A stretch of 64,000 nt of DNA. Source: Glaciimonas sp. (lineage in GTDB: Bacteria > Pseudomonadota > Gammaproteobacteria > Burkholderiales > Burkholderiaceae_D). Position numbers and translations under genes: made by a program. The stretch spans positions 124,001 to 188,000 of the forward strand of contig JABBOV010000022.1 in NCBI GenBank assembly GCA_012927625.1, read 5' to 3'. Positions 44,841-54,266 of the stretch are shown here, piece by piece; the first letter of the stretch is position 1; every line of letters starts with the position of its first letter. Under the pieces are notes generated by a model. It was not told the origin of the DNA. It saw nothing but the letters and a program-made list of their open reading frames with translations, and did no database searches.

Positions 44841-45482
44841 ATGAGCGCAGGATTCGTTTACATCATGACCAACCCGGCAATGCGAGGGTTAGTGAAGATT
44901 GGGCTGACTGAGCGTACCCCCAAAGAGCGAGCCAAAGACTTGCGAGGCACAGGGGTTCCGGACGACTTCATCATCGTCTATGACGAACTTGTAACGGACT
45001 GCAAGTTCGTTGAAAAGCGCCTCCATGCACGTTTTGATGATTACCGTTATCAGCCGAATCGAGAGTTCTTTCAAATTCCGATCCGAGAAGCGGTTCGCGG
45101 TTTGATGGAAGAATCCGTTGGATTCCTAGTTCCTCGTATCGGGGCCAATAGCGGTGTGGAAATTCTTCCCGATCTAAAGAAGAAATATCCGGACTACCTT
45201 ATGTCGGACTTTCATTCGATCAAGATCACACACAGTGATGGAATCGTGTATCTCGAGTCAGTGCGTTACCGTCACTTAGGCTTAAGAGACGAAATAATCG
45301 AGCGAACTGATCTTGGTTTTATTACTGACCGAACAGGCGAGATGTTTTTGGCATCGAGAAATCCGGAAGACAATGCCCGTCTATTCGTGCACCAGCTTGA
45401 CGAGTATTCAATGATTCACTGCACCGATCTATTTACTCACGAGGCGTGTGTAGAAATTGATCGAAGGCACGAATGTGGCTAA
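44841..45482 (+). CDS. GIY-YIG (T5orf172/MUG113-type) protein, integron cassette
   Basis: A 213-residue protein. The N-terminal ~90 residues (FVYIMTNPAMRGLVKIGLTE, RTPKERAKDL, then EKRLHARFDDYRYQPNREFF) match the T5orf172-type GIY-YIG nuclease-like domain. The C-terminal half is unassigned. Such domains occur in phage and mobile-element proteins and may cut or bind DNA; activity here is unproven. Lower GC than flanking housekeeping genes suggests transfer. The stop is inside attC 9. Confidence 0.78.
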   Translation: MSAGFVYIMTNPAMRGLVKIGLTERTPKERAKDLRGTGVPDDFIIVYDELVTDCKFVEKRLHARFDDYRYQPNREFFQIPIREAVRGLMEESVGFLVPRIGANSGVEILPDLKKKYPDYLMSDFHSIKITHSDGIVYLESVRYRHLGLRDEIIERTDLGFITDRTGEMFLASRNPEDNARLFVHQLDEYSMIHCTDLFTHEACVEIDRRHECG

Positions 45483-45543
45483 CCCATCATTCCACCGGAC
45501 CTGCGCGAAAAGCCGCGCAGGCCGGTGAGTTCAGACGTTGATC
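45477..45543 (+). other. attC: attC site 9 (last of the array)
   Basis: GGCTAACCCATCATTCCACC, inner arms CCGGACCTGCGCG and CGCGCAGGCCGG, then GTTGATC in place of GTTRRRY. The inner stem is excellent; the terminal core is altered. Confidence 0.75.
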
Positions 45544-45755
45544 GTCCGCTTTCGCTAATTGCGACCGACGGCAAGGGGTTGATTGCCGCCATTCAACCAG
45601 CATGGCGCTTCAAAAGCACAAGACCATTGCAACACGACAAGATGTCCGACCTGCAGGGCACCAGCAGCGGCGGCTGATTGCCGCTCACCGCGTTTTATTG
45701 CCATTTCCACTTTTCCGTTTTCAGACATTTTTACGCTGGGCGTTTTTGAATGAAC

Positions 45756-47249
45756 TTACGCCGGCCAGTGCCTCTTGATGATGCCGGCCAGCTTGTCGAA
45801 GGCAGGCGCAATTTGCGCATCCGGCACGCAGGCATAACCTAGCATCAGGCCGCGCTTGGTGCTGGCGGCCTGCATGTAATAGCCGGACAAGGGGCGGGTG
45901 ATGATGCCGGCCGCGCGTGCTTCGCTGCTGATGGCCACGTCGTTGCACTCGGGCGGCAGGTGCAGGGCTAAATGCAGTCCTGCATCGCCGTCGGAGAAAT
46001 CGATGGCGTCGCCGAAATGGTGCTCGATGGCCTGTTGCAGCAAGCGCAGGCGCTCGCCGTACAACACGCGCATGCGCCGGATGTGCGAAGCAAAATAACC
46101 TTCTGTCATGAAGTCGGCCAGGATTGCCTCGGTAAAAACTTGGCCGCCGCGATACAGCTCGGAGTGCCCGGTAGCGAAGGCTGCCGACAATCCTTCCGGC
46201 ACCACCAGGAAACCGATGCGCAGTCCAGGAAACATGGTCTTGCTGAAGGTGCCCATATACAGCACGCGCTCGTGCGTATCGAGGCCCTGCAACGACGCCA
46301 GCGGCCGGCTGCCATAGCGGAATTCGCTGTCGTAATCGTCTTCCATAATCCACGCCTTATGGGCTGCCGCGTATTCCAGCAGCAGGCGACGGCGCGACAG
46401 GCTCATCACAGTGCCGAGCGGATATTGGTGCGACGGCGTGACGAATATGAAGCGCGGCGGTTGCGCTGGGTGCGACGCATCGGTCTGGTACACCTGCATC
46501 CCTTCGGCATCGACCGGAATCGGTACCGGCTCGATGCCCAGCGAGTGGCAAACGCTGCGGGTGCCCCAGTAGCAGGGTTCTTCAACCCAAGCCCGGTCGC
46601 CATGCTCGCCTAGCAATTTGGCAGCCAAGTCGATTGACTGGTGGATGCCGGTGGTAATGATGATTTGGTCGGTGCGGCAATTGACCGAACGCGCCACTCG
46701 CAGATATTCGGCAATCGCTTCCCGCAACGGCAGGTAACCGCCGCCCTGGCCGTAACTCAGCAGCTCGGCGCGTGAACGGCGCCAGTGTTTATTTTGCAGG
46801 CGGCTCCATACCTTGCTGGGGAATTGCGTGACATCCGGCACTCCCGGCATGAACGCGCCCCATTGCAAGGCACTCACGCCGGCGCGCTGGATCAGTTGCG
46901 CGCCGCGGTTGGACAAGCCGACCTGGCCCAGATGGTCGGTGTCGCCGCGGCTGTTCCGGCAGATATCGACAATCTGGTCCGGCACCGTATCGGCAATAAA
47001 AGTGCCGGCACCGGCGCGCGTTTCCAGATAACCCTCGGCGATCAATTGTTCGTAGGCGTGGGTTACGGTATTGCGCGACATCGCCAACTCGCGCGCCAGT
47101 TCGCGCGAGGATGGCAGCTGCAATCCGGCCGGTAATTGATGCGATAAGGTGGCTTCGCGCAGCACTTGATAAATCTGGCGATTGACCGGCTGACCGGTGG
47201 CACGATCAATGCGCTGCAATAAAAAATCCGGTAACGAGGCTATACGCAA
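45756..47249 (-). CDS. gabR: MocR/GabR-type regulator of GABA catabolism
   Basis: A 497-residue fusion of a GntR winged helix (SSRELARELAMSRNTVTHAY, residues ~10-85) and an aminotransferase-like domain. The PLP lysine is in GTFSKTMFPGLRIGF and the cofactor aspartate in IMEDDYDSEFRYGS. GabR and PdxR regulators have this build and use PLP chemistry to sense GABA or PLP. It is divergent from gabT with ~300 bp between, so it likely controls gabT. Its 3' end is duplicated at 34970. Confidence 0.88.
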   Translation of the reverse strand: MRIASLPDFLLQRIDRATGQPVNRQIYQVLREATLSHQLPAGLQLPSSRELARELAMSRNTVTHAYEQLIAEGYLETRAGAGTFIADTVPDQIVDICRNSRGDTDHLGQVGLSNRGAQLIQRAGVSALQWGAFMPGVPDVTQFPSKVWSRLQNKHWRRSRAELLSYGQGGGYLPLREAIAEYLRVARSVNCRTDQIIITTGIHQSIDLAAKLLGEHGDRAWVEEPCYWGTRSVCHSLGIEPVPIPVDAEGMQVYQTDASHPAQPPRFIFVTPSHQYPLGTVMSLSRRRLLLEYAAAHKAWIMEDDYDSEFRYGSRPLASLQGLDTHERVLYMGTFSKTMFPGLRIGFLVVPEGLSAAFATGHSELYRGGQVFTEAILADFMTEGYFASHIRRMRVLYGERLRLLQQAIEHHFGDAIDFSDGDAGLHLALHLPPECNDVAISSEARAAGIITRPLSGYYMQAASTKRGLMLGYACVPDAQIAPAFDKLAGIIKRHWPA

Positions 47250-47552
47250 AGTGGCTCCATCAAATAAATCAAACTGGCTCTAAAGTATAACGCCAGAATC
47301 CTATTAATATAGATCCACAGAATCACCAGCGGAGTCGATAAGATGCTGGCCACAAGCCAGTTGCCATAACAAATGCATGGAGTATGCTTAAAAACACCAT
47401 GTTCGCCGCATTATTAATATGCGCAATTAAAAAATACAGGCGCTAGTGTAGATAAAGTCCACATCGTTTCTACGCGAAAATACGGGCTTCACGGGCTCTA
47501 CACTAGCTCCGCAGGTTACGCCTTAGTTAAAAATAAAATTACTGGAGAAATC
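47250..47552. promoter_or_regulatory. gabR-gabT control region
   Basis: No gene. Both promoters must lie here. A GGAGTAT element (47379-47437) occupies the middle; I could not define a GabR operator. Confidence 0.4.
47379..47437 (+). repeat. GGAGTAT element, copy 9
   Basis: GGAGTATGCTTAAAAACACC ... GCCGCATTATTAATATGCGC ... AAAATAC. Confidence 0.75.
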
Positions 47553-48824
47553 ATGGAATTGAGCAACCAAGCCCTGCATCAGCGTAAAGAAGCCGCCACC
47601 GTGCGCGGCGTCGGTGTGATGACCCAGATCTATGTCGATCATGCCAAAAATTCCGAATTATGGGATGTCGAAGGCCGCCGCTATATCGACTTCACCGGCG
47701 GCATCGGCGTGCTCAATACCGGTCATTGCCATCCGAAAATCATCGCTGCGGTAGAAGCCCAACTGAAAAAATTCACCCATACTTGCTATCAGGTATTCCC
47801 CTATCAAGGCTATGTGGAATTAGCCGAAAAGCTCAATCAGCTGACACCCGGCAGCCATGCAAAACGCACCGCGCTGTTTTCGACCGGTGCCGAAGCAGCC
47901 GAAAATGCAGTCAAGATCGCCCGTGTCGCCACCGGCCGCAGCGGCATCATCGCTTTTTCCGGCGCGTTTCACGGCCGCACCATGATGGGCATGGCGCTGA
48001 CCGGCAAGGTGGTGCCGTACAAAGTAGGTTTCGGCCCGTTCCCGTCCGACGTTTATCACGTGCCGTTTCCAGTGGCGCTGCATGGCGTCAAGGTGGAGGA
48101 TTCCTTGCAGGCGCTAGACCGCTTGTTCAAGGCCGACATCGATCCGAAACGGGTCGCCGCGATTATTATCGAGCCGGTGCAGGGCGAGGGCGGATTCTAT
48201 CCGACGCCGCCGGAATTCATGCGCGAACTGCGCGCAATCTGCGACTTGCACGGCATTCTGCTGGTAATCGATGAAGTGCAAAGCGGCTTTGCCCGTACCG
48301 GAAAAATGTTCGCCATCGAGCATTACGACGTAGTGCCGGACATGCTGATGATGGCGAAAAGTCTGGCTGGCGGTTTCCCGCTGTCGGCCCTGACCGGCCG
48401 TGCAGAAATTATGGATGCGGCAAATCCGGGCGGTCTGGGCGGCACCTACGCCGGCAATCCGCTGGCAGTGGCGGCGGCGCTGGCAGTGATCGACGTGATC
48501 GAGGAGGAAGGCTTGATAGCGCGTGCCAACCAGCTCGGTACGCAGTTGCGCAGTACGCTGGAAGGCTTGCGTTCGCAAGTGCCGGAAATCGCTGAAGTGC
48601 GCGGTCTGGGTGCGATGATCGGAGTCGAATTCAATTATCCTGAAAGCAAGAAGCCGAACCCGGAATTCACCAAGAAAGTACAAGCCAGGGCGCTGGAGCT
48701 TGGCTTGGTATTGCTGACCTGCGGTACTTACTACAATGTAATTCGTTTTCTGATGCCGCTTACGATTCAGCCGGAAGTGTTCGAAGAAGGTTTGCAGAAA
48801 CTAGCGCTTGCGATAAAGGCATAA
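47553..48824 (+). CDS. gabT: 4-aminobutyrate aminotransferase
   Basis: A PLP enzyme moving the amino group of GABA to 2-oxoglutarate, giving succinate semialdehyde. The 423-residue protein has GAEAAENAVKIARVATGRSG and FSGAFHGRTMMGMALTGK, the cofactor aspartate in LLVIDEVQSGFARTGK and the PLP lysine in MMAKSLAGGFPLSALTGR. ACTGGAGAAATC precedes the ATG. The divergent GabR and downstream transporter-gabD genes form one functional locus. Overlap with other omega-amino acids is possible. Confidence 0.94.
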   Translation: MELSNQALHQRKEAATVRGVGVMTQIYVDHAKNSELWDVEGRRYIDFTGGIGVLNTGHCHPKIIAAVEAQLKKFTHTCYQVFPYQGYVELAEKLNQLTPGSHAKRTALFSTGAEAAENAVKIARVATGRSGIIAFSGAFHGRTMMGMALTGKVVPYKVGFGPFPSDVYHVPFPVALHGVKVEDSLQALDRLFKADIDPKRVAAIIIEPVQGEGGFYPTPPEFMRELRAICDLHGILLVIDEVQSGFARTGKMFAIEHYDVVPDMLMMAKSLAGGFPLSALTGRAEIMDAANPGGLGGTYAGNPLAVAAALAVIDVIEEEGLIARANQLGTQLRSTLEGLRSQVPEIAEVRGLGAMIGVEFNYPESKKPNPEFTKKVQARALELGLVLLTCGTYYNVIRFLMPLTIQPEVFEEGLQKLALAIKA

Positions 48825-49460
48825 GCAACAGCGGCTGAGGCGGTGTGGTGCATCAAAAACCATACCGCACCGCCAGCAACATCGAACAAGCCCTGTGATA
48901 GGGCAAGCAACACGATCACAAAATTACAATCCGGTTAACCGGAGAGAATGCAGGGAGAGAGCAATTGCAATTGCCCACCTTGCCTTACTTATAAATGGAG
49001 ACGACGCTCATGCAAATTAAAACATCCCACCTGCAATTAGCCATATTCATGGCAACGCGTCTCCCTTTGCCATCGATCCGACGCAGCACCAAGAATTAAA
49101 CGTTTAAATTTAATGTACTGCAATGTTTCACGTCAGATACAGAGTCTTGCATCCGAGCAGATCGGTCGCACCAAAATGGCAATCTGGCATAGGCGGCAGA
49201 ACCATTCAGTCCTATTTATGGCTCTGGTTTTCCCTTAAATGGCGTTAGCTCCAAGATTAATGCTGGCATATTTTTTGCTGTGTACTATGTGCTTAAGCAG
49301 TAAAGTAAGATTGAGTCGCAGCATGGTGCAGTATTAGTAGTGTGCTTTTTTGCTGCTAAAAGTGGTAGTGCGGTCGGGTAGGCACTCAGGTTAAAAACGT
49401 GCGTAATTTTTAATTGATACATAAAATTCTATAGAGTTCTGGTGCCATGGAGGTCCAATT
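48825..49460. other. Gap between gabT and the ABC transporter
   Basis: A stem GGCGGTG ... CACCGCC (~48839-48873) follows gabT. A possible 29-aa ORF lies at 49010. Otherwise nothing recognised; the last ~200 bp are AT-rich and likely hold the transporter promoter. Confidence 0.45.
49010..49099 (+). CDS. Possible 29-aa peptide
   Basis: MQIKTSHLQLAIFMATRLPL followed by nine residues; ATGGAG lies nine bases before the ATG. No family recognised. Too short for confidence; a leader peptide or chance ORF. Confidence 0.22.
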   Translation: MQIKTSHLQLAIFMATRLPLPSIRRSTKN

Positions 49461-50609
49461 TTGAATCAGGCAAATACAATAGCAGAGACAGCAAATCCTG
49501 CATTTCCAGCGGGTGGGGTGCGCGACACGCTGGTCGCTTTTAAAGGTGTCCAAAAAACCTACGATGGCGAAAATTTGGTAGTCAAACATCTGGATCTGGA
49601 TATTCAACGCGGCGAATTCCTGACCTTGCTGGGACCGTCCGGCTCCGGCAAGACCACTTGCCTGATGATGCTGGCCGGCTTCGAGTTTCCCACCGGCGGC
49701 GAAATTCTTCTGGACGGGCAATTGCTCAATAAAGTGCCGCCGCACAAGCGCAACATCGGCATGGTGTTCCAGAACTACGCGTTGTTTCCGCACATGACGG
49801 TGGGGCAGAATGTGGCTTACCCGCTGCAAGTGCGCGGCATGGCTGCCAGCGCCCGCGCTGAAAAGGTCAAGCAAGCGCTCGACATGGTGCAGATGGGTAA
49901 TTTCGCCGAACGCTATCCGGCTCAACTATCCGGCGGTCAGCAGCAACGCATTGCACTGGCGCGCGCACTGGTGTTCGATCCAAAACTGGTGCTGATGGAT
50001 GAGCCGCTCGGCGCGCTCGACAAGCAGTTGCGCGAGCACATGCAACTGGAATTGAAGGCGCTGCACAAGCGACTTGGCGTCACCTTCGTGTATGTCACTC
50101 ACGATCAAAGTGAAGCGTTGACGATGTCGGATCGGGTCGCGGTATTCGATCAGGGCATCATCCAGCAATTGGCGGTAGTGGATCGACTGTACGAATACCC
50201 TGAAAACCAGTTTGTGGCCGGCTTCATTGGCGACAACAACCGCTTTGTCGGCACGCTTGAATCGGTGTCCGGCCCGTTGGCTAATGTGCGCCTGCCGGAT
50301 GGCTCGGTGCTTACCGGCACCAACGCCAATGCGGCCTCGGTCGGACAAGCCGCAGTCGCTTGTATCCGCCCTGAGCGCATCCGCTTGGTAGCGCTGGATG
50401 CGGCCGGTTCGGCCACGCCAAATGCGCTGCGCGTGAGTGTTGCTGGGTTGATTTATTTCGGCGACCACGTGCGGGTGCGTTGTGCACTGGCGCATCAGGA
50501 TGATTGTTTCGTCAAGTTGACTCTGGGTGACCCGGCGCTGTCGGGATTAACCGAGGGAACGCAGGTGGCGCTGGAGCTGAGCCCGGAGCGTTTGCGTATT
50601 TTTGTTTAA
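49461..50609 (+). CDS. Polyamine/GABA-type ABC transporter ATPase (PotA-like)
   Basis: A 382-residue ATPase with Walker A GPSGSGKTT, the signature LSGGQQQRIALARAL, Walker B LVLMDEPLGALD and a C-terminal TOBE-like domain. It appears to start at TTG, placed 6 bases after a perfect GGAGGT site. It energises import through the two permeases downstream. The spermidine/putrescine family assignment is firm. The actual substrate (GABA, putrescine or similar) is inferred from gabT and gabD on either side. Confidence 0.9.
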   Translation: MNQANTIAETANPAFPAGGVRDTLVAFKGVQKTYDGENLVVKHLDLDIQRGEFLTLLGPSGSGKTTCLMMLAGFEFPTGGEILLDGQLLNKVPPHKRNIGMVFQNYALFPHMTVGQNVAYPLQVRGMAASARAEKVKQALDMVQMGNFAERYPAQLSGGQQQRIALARALVFDPKLVLMDEPLGALDKQLREHMQLELKALHKRLGVTFVYVTHDQSEALTMSDRVAVFDQGIIQQLAVVDRLYEYPENQFVAGFIGDNNRFVGTLESVSGPLANVRLPDGSVLTGTNANAASVGQAAVACIRPERIRLVALDAAGSATPNALRVSVAGLIYFGDHVRVRCALAHQDDCFVKLTLGDPALSGLTEGTQVALELSPERLRIFV

Positions 50610-50822
50610 TAGCAGTACGTAGCAGTACGTTGTTGTAGATGGAAGCAGTAAGCAATAAATAAGCAATCAGAAATAGGCAGTAAGAAATAGGCAGTAAGAA
50701 ATGGAAAGAGGCAGGGCGCGCCACGCTCACCAATGCAGCCGTCAGCGGTAATGATGGGCATGGTGCACCCTACTTCTGTCCCGTTTGTTCCACCCCAAAC
50801 CATAAAATAATGAGGAGTTGCA

Positions 50823-51872
50823 ATGAGACTGTTATTCAAACCTATCCTGGCGTCAGCAGCATTGTCCGTTGGTCTGGTCGGCCTGGTCGGCCAGACACAA
50901 GCAGCGGAAATCACGGTCGTGAATTTTGGCGGCGCTAACGGCGCCGCACAAAAAACAGCATATATCGAGCCGTTCGAAAAAATGACAGGCAATAAAGTGG
51001 TGGCGGTGGCATACAACAGCGAACTGGCCAAACTCAAGGCCATGGTCGAAACTAAAAACGTCAGCTGGGATGTGCTGGAAATCGAAGCCGGCGTTATTGG
51101 CCGTGCTTGTGAAGAAGGCTTGCTGGAAAAAATCGACTTCAGCAAAATCGGCAAGAAAGCGGACTTTCTGCCGGAAGCGATTCAGGAATGCGGCGTTGGT
51201 ACTTTCGTCTGGTCTACCGTACTGGCATATAACGCTGACAAGCTAAAGACTGCGCCTACCGGCTGGGCCGATTTCTGGAACGTCAAAAAATTCCCTGGCA
51301 AGCGCAGCATGCGCAAGGGCGCTCGTTATAACCTGGAATTCGCTTTGATGGCCGATGGGGTACCGACCAAGGATGTCTACAAAGTACTGGCAACCAAGGC
51401 CGGGGTGGAACGGGCATTCAAGAAACTCGATGAACTCAAACCGAATATCCAATGGTGGGAAGCCGGTGCGCAGCCGCCGCAATTCCTGGTGGCCGGCGAT
51501 GTGGTGATGACCACTGCCTACAATGGCCGGATTGATTCCGCTCAGCGCGAAGGCAAGAACCTGAAAGTCGTCTGGGCCGGCAGCATCTATGACCTCGATT
51601 ACTGGGCGATCCCGAAGGGTTCGCCAAATAAGGCAGCCGCTGAAAAATTCATCGCCTACGCCAGTTCACCGGAAGCGCAAAAAAACTATGCCAGCAAAAT
51701 TGCTTACGGCCCTACCAACAACAATGCGTTGAAGCTGCTGGATGCAAAAACGCTGGCAGGTCTGCCGACTTCGGCAAAAAATTCAAAGGATGCGGTCGGG
51801 AATGATTTGAAATTCTGGACCGATCATGGCGAAGATCTGGAGCAGCGTTTCACTGCTTGGGCAGTTCAATAA
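50823..51872 (+). CDS. Periplasmic substrate-binding protein (PotD-like)
   Basis: A 349-residue exported protein with a signal peptide (LFKPILASAALSVGLVGLVG ... TQA, ~27 residues) and the fold of spermidine/putrescine-binding proteins (EITVVNFGGANGAAQKTAYI ... PFEKMTGNKV). GAGGAG precedes the ATG. It should deliver the ligand to the permeases. A strong terminator-like hairpin directly follows the gene, probably allowing more binding protein than permease to be made. Confidence 0.88.
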   Translation: MRLLFKPILASAALSVGLVGLVGQTQAAEITVVNFGGANGAAQKTAYIEPFEKMTGNKVVAVAYNSELAKLKAMVETKNVSWDVLEIEAGVIGRACEEGLLEKIDFSKIGKKADFLPEAIQECGVGTFVWSTVLAYNADKLKTAPTGWADFWNVKKFPGKRSMRKGARYNLEFALMADGVPTKDVYKVLATKAGVERAFKKLDELKPNIQWWEAGAQPPQFLVAGDVVMTTAYNGRIDSAQREGKNLKVVWAGSIYDLDYWAIPKGSPNKAAAEKFIAYASSPEAQKNYASKIAYGPTNNNALKLLDAKTLAGLPTSAKNSKDAVGNDLKFWTDHGEDLEQRFTAWAVQ

Positions 51873-51927
51873 AGAGTCTCCTCGCTCGTCGCGCAATTCC
51901 TGCAAGGGTGATGCGTGACGGGTTTCG

Positions 51928-51963
51928 ATGCTGCCCATGGCGGCTTTATGGGCAGCATTTTTA
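51928..51963 (+). terminator. Intercistronic terminator after the binding-protein gene
   Basis: A 10-bp stem ATGCTGCCCA ... TGGGCAGCAT with an 11-nt loop is followed by TTTTTA. It lies between the binding protein and first permease, so it is likely leaky. Confidence 0.75.
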
Positions 51964-51984
51964 TTAACATTGGCGTCTTGAATT

Positions 51985-53277
51985 ATGACTTTACTGGCAT
52001 CGGGCATTGCGCCGAACCGTGCGCTAAACGCGGCATTAATTGTCCCATCTGCGCTGCAGCTCAAACGCGACTTGCGCAAGGAGCAAATGCGCAAGCGCAC
52101 CATGGCGCTGGCGCTGATAGCGCCGCTGGCAATTTTTTTGATGATCACTTTTGTGGTGCCGATCGGCGTCTTGCTCAAGCGTGCAATCGATAACCCGGAA
52201 GTGGCGACCATTTTGCCGCACACGATTGCCGCGCTGTCGCAATGGGACCGTAAAGCGGTGCCGGGCGACGCCGCTTTTGTTGCGCTGGCGCAGGATTTGA
52301 CGCTAGCCAAGGAACAAAATACTGCCGGTACGCTGGCCCGGCGCATGAATAGCGAGCTTCCCGGTGCGCGCTCGATCATCATGAAGACGATGCGCGCAAT
52401 GCCGCCAGTCGATGCCGACGGCAAGCCAATACCCGCTGCCGGCATTCGGCAAGCTCTGATCGAACTCGACGAACAATGGGCCGAGCCGGAATACTGGCGC
52501 GTGATCGCCAAAAACGGTTCGCAATATTCGCCGTATTACCTATTGGCTTCAGTCGATATGCGACAGGACAGCATGGGAAATATCGAGAAAAAACCGGCAG
52601 ACCAATCCGCCTATCAAGAGATTTTCGGCCGTACTTTCATGATCAGTCTGGTCGCCACTGTATGCTGCCTGTTGATCGGCTATCCGCTCGCCTACTGGAT
52701 CTCGACCATGTCGGAGCGGCGCTCCAATCTGTTCATGATTTTAGTGCTGATCCCGTTCTGGACCTCGATCCTGGTGCGGGTCGCATCCTGGATTGTGCTG
52801 CTGCAGTCCGAAGGTTTGGTCAATACGGCGCTGATGGCGCTGGGCGTCACGCATGCGCCGCTGGAGTTGCTGTTCAACCGTCTCGGCGTGTATATCTCGA
52901 TGACGCACATCCTGCTGCCGTTCATGATTTTGCCACTGTACAGCGTGATGAAATCGATTCCGCCAACCTATATGCGCGCCGCCATCTCGCTCGGTAGCCA
53001 TCCGTTTGCTGCATTTTGGCGCGTGTATGTACCGCAAACTTTTCCCGGTGTTGGCGCCGGCAGTTTGCTGGTCTTCATCATCGCGCTCGGCTACTACATC
53101 ACGCCGGCCTTGCTGGGCGGCCCGAACGAACAGATGGTCAGCTATTACGTAGCCTACTTCACCAACGTGACCCTGAACTGGGGCATGGCCTGCGCGCTCG
53201 GTGCGCTGCTGTTTGCGTCAACTTTGGTGCTTTACAGCATATATCGACGTTTCGCCAAAATTGAAGTCAGTATGTAA
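51985..53277 (+). CDS. ABC transporter permease (PotB-like)
   Basis: A 430-residue permease. One helix near residue 40-60 (ALALIAPLAIFLMITFVVPI) is followed by an unusually long ~150-residue extracytoplasmic segment and then the permease core, with the EAA loop near SLGSHPFAAFWRVYVPQTFPG. The long insertion is seen in some putrescine/opine-type permeases. The start is uncertain; a later ATG is possible. The partner permease follows 14 bp after the stop. Confidence 0.86.
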   Translation: MTLLASGIAPNRALNAALIVPSALQLKRDLRKEQMRKRTMALALIAPLAIFLMITFVVPIGVLLKRAIDNPEVATILPHTIAALSQWDRKAVPGDAAFVALAQDLTLAKEQNTAGTLARRMNSELPGARSIIMKTMRAMPPVDADGKPIPAAGIRQALIELDEQWAEPEYWRVIAKNGSQYSPYYLLASVDMRQDSMGNIEKKPADQSAYQEIFGRTFMISLVATVCCLLIGYPLAYWISTMSERRSNLFMILVLIPFWTSILVRVASWIVLLQSEGLVNTALMALGVTHAPLELLFNRLGVYISMTHILLPFMILPLYSVMKSIPPTYMRAAISLGSHPFAAFWRVYVPQTFPGVGAGSLLVFIIALGYYITPALLGGPNEQMVSYYVAYFTNVTLNWGMACALGALLFASTLVLYSIYRRFAKIEVSM

Positions 53278-53291
53278 TTGAGAAAATTGCC

Positions 53292-54128
53292 ATGAAAACT
53301 TCCTTGCCCTTATTTCCGCCTTACGTATCGACCATAGAACGCATCTGGTTCTTTTTCTTGCGCGGCTTCAACGCGCTGGCACTGCTATTTTTGGTGTTGC
53401 CGATTCTGGTGATTATTCCGTTATCGTTTTCGGATAGCACTTTCCTGTCGTATCCGATGCCAGGCTATTCGCTGCGCTGGTACGAGAATTTGATTTATTC
53501 CGAAGCCTGGATACGTGCTGCCAAAAATAGTTTCATCGTCGCGCCGCTGGCCACTCTGATCGCCACCGTGCTCGGTACCCTGGCAGCGGTTGGCCTGAAC
53601 AAGGCTGAGTTTCCCGGCAAAGGTTTGCTGATGGCGGTGTTGATTTCGCCAATGGTAGTGCCGGCGGTGGTGGTTGGCGTTGGGGTGTATATCTTCTTTG
53701 CGGAAATCGGCCTGGCCGACAGCTATACCGGCCTGATCCTGATACATGCGGCGCTTGGGGCACCATTCGTGGTGACCACGGTATCGGCCACTTTACAGGG
53801 ATTTAACCAGAATCTGGTGCGAGCCAGTCTGAGCTTGGGTGCCGGCCCGCTGAAGACGTTTTTCCGCATCACGCTGCCGGTGATTGCGCCGGGACTGATT
53901 TCCGGCGCACTATTTGCTTTTGCGACCTCGTTTGACGAAGTGGTCATCACCCTGTTTGTGGCCGGCCCTAACCAGACCACCTTGCCGCGCCAGATGTTCA
54001 CCGGTATCCGGGAAAACATCAGCCCGACCATTGCCGCGCTGGCGACAATATTGATCATCTTTTCCACCTGTTTGCTACTGGTTCTCGAATGGCTGCGCGG
54101 CCGCAATAAAGCTGCTGCCAAAATTTAA
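53292..54128 (+). CDS. ABC transporter permease (PotC-like)
   Basis: A 278-residue permease with six hydrophobic segments and the EAA loop ASLSLGAGPLKTFFRITLPV. The N-terminal FLRGFNALALLFLVLPILVI and FSDSTFLSYPMPGYSLRWYE are characteristic of PotC-type subunits. It forms the membrane channel with the preceding permease. Full length. Confidence 0.9.
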   Translation: MKTSLPLFPPYVSTIERIWFFFLRGFNALALLFLVLPILVIIPLSFSDSTFLSYPMPGYSLRWYENLIYSEAWIRAAKNSFIVAPLATLIATVLGTLAAVGLNKAEFPGKGLLMAVLISPMVVPAVVVGVGVYIFFAEIGLADSYTGLILIHAALGAPFVVTTVSATLQGFNQNLVRASLSLGAGPLKTFFRITLPVIAPGLISGALFAFATSFDEVVITLFVAGPNQTTLPRQMFTGIRENISPTIAALATILIIFSTCLLLVLEWLRGRNKAAAKI

Positions 54129-54175
54129 CGGTCATGGCAGCCACACTCGATTTTAAAATTCGCCATGACCGTTTC

Positions 54176-54216
54176 CCCCACCCCCAACCCTCCCCCGCGA
54201 GCGGGAGAGGGGGCCG
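54176..54216. repeat. GC-rich short repeat, inverted copy of 31791
   Basis: CCCCCAACCCTCCCCCGCGA followed by GCGGGAGAGGG. It lies between the permease and gabD; the ORF track wrongly extends gabD through it. Confidence 0.6.
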
Positions 54217-54266
54217 AAGGCTCGCTGCGCGAGTTCCTCATTAATTCACATTACGGAGATTTCTGC

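Noticed and set aside
52036-53037. His/Arg-rich minus-strand ORFs over the permease genes
   Set aside because: Shadow frames of the transporter permease.
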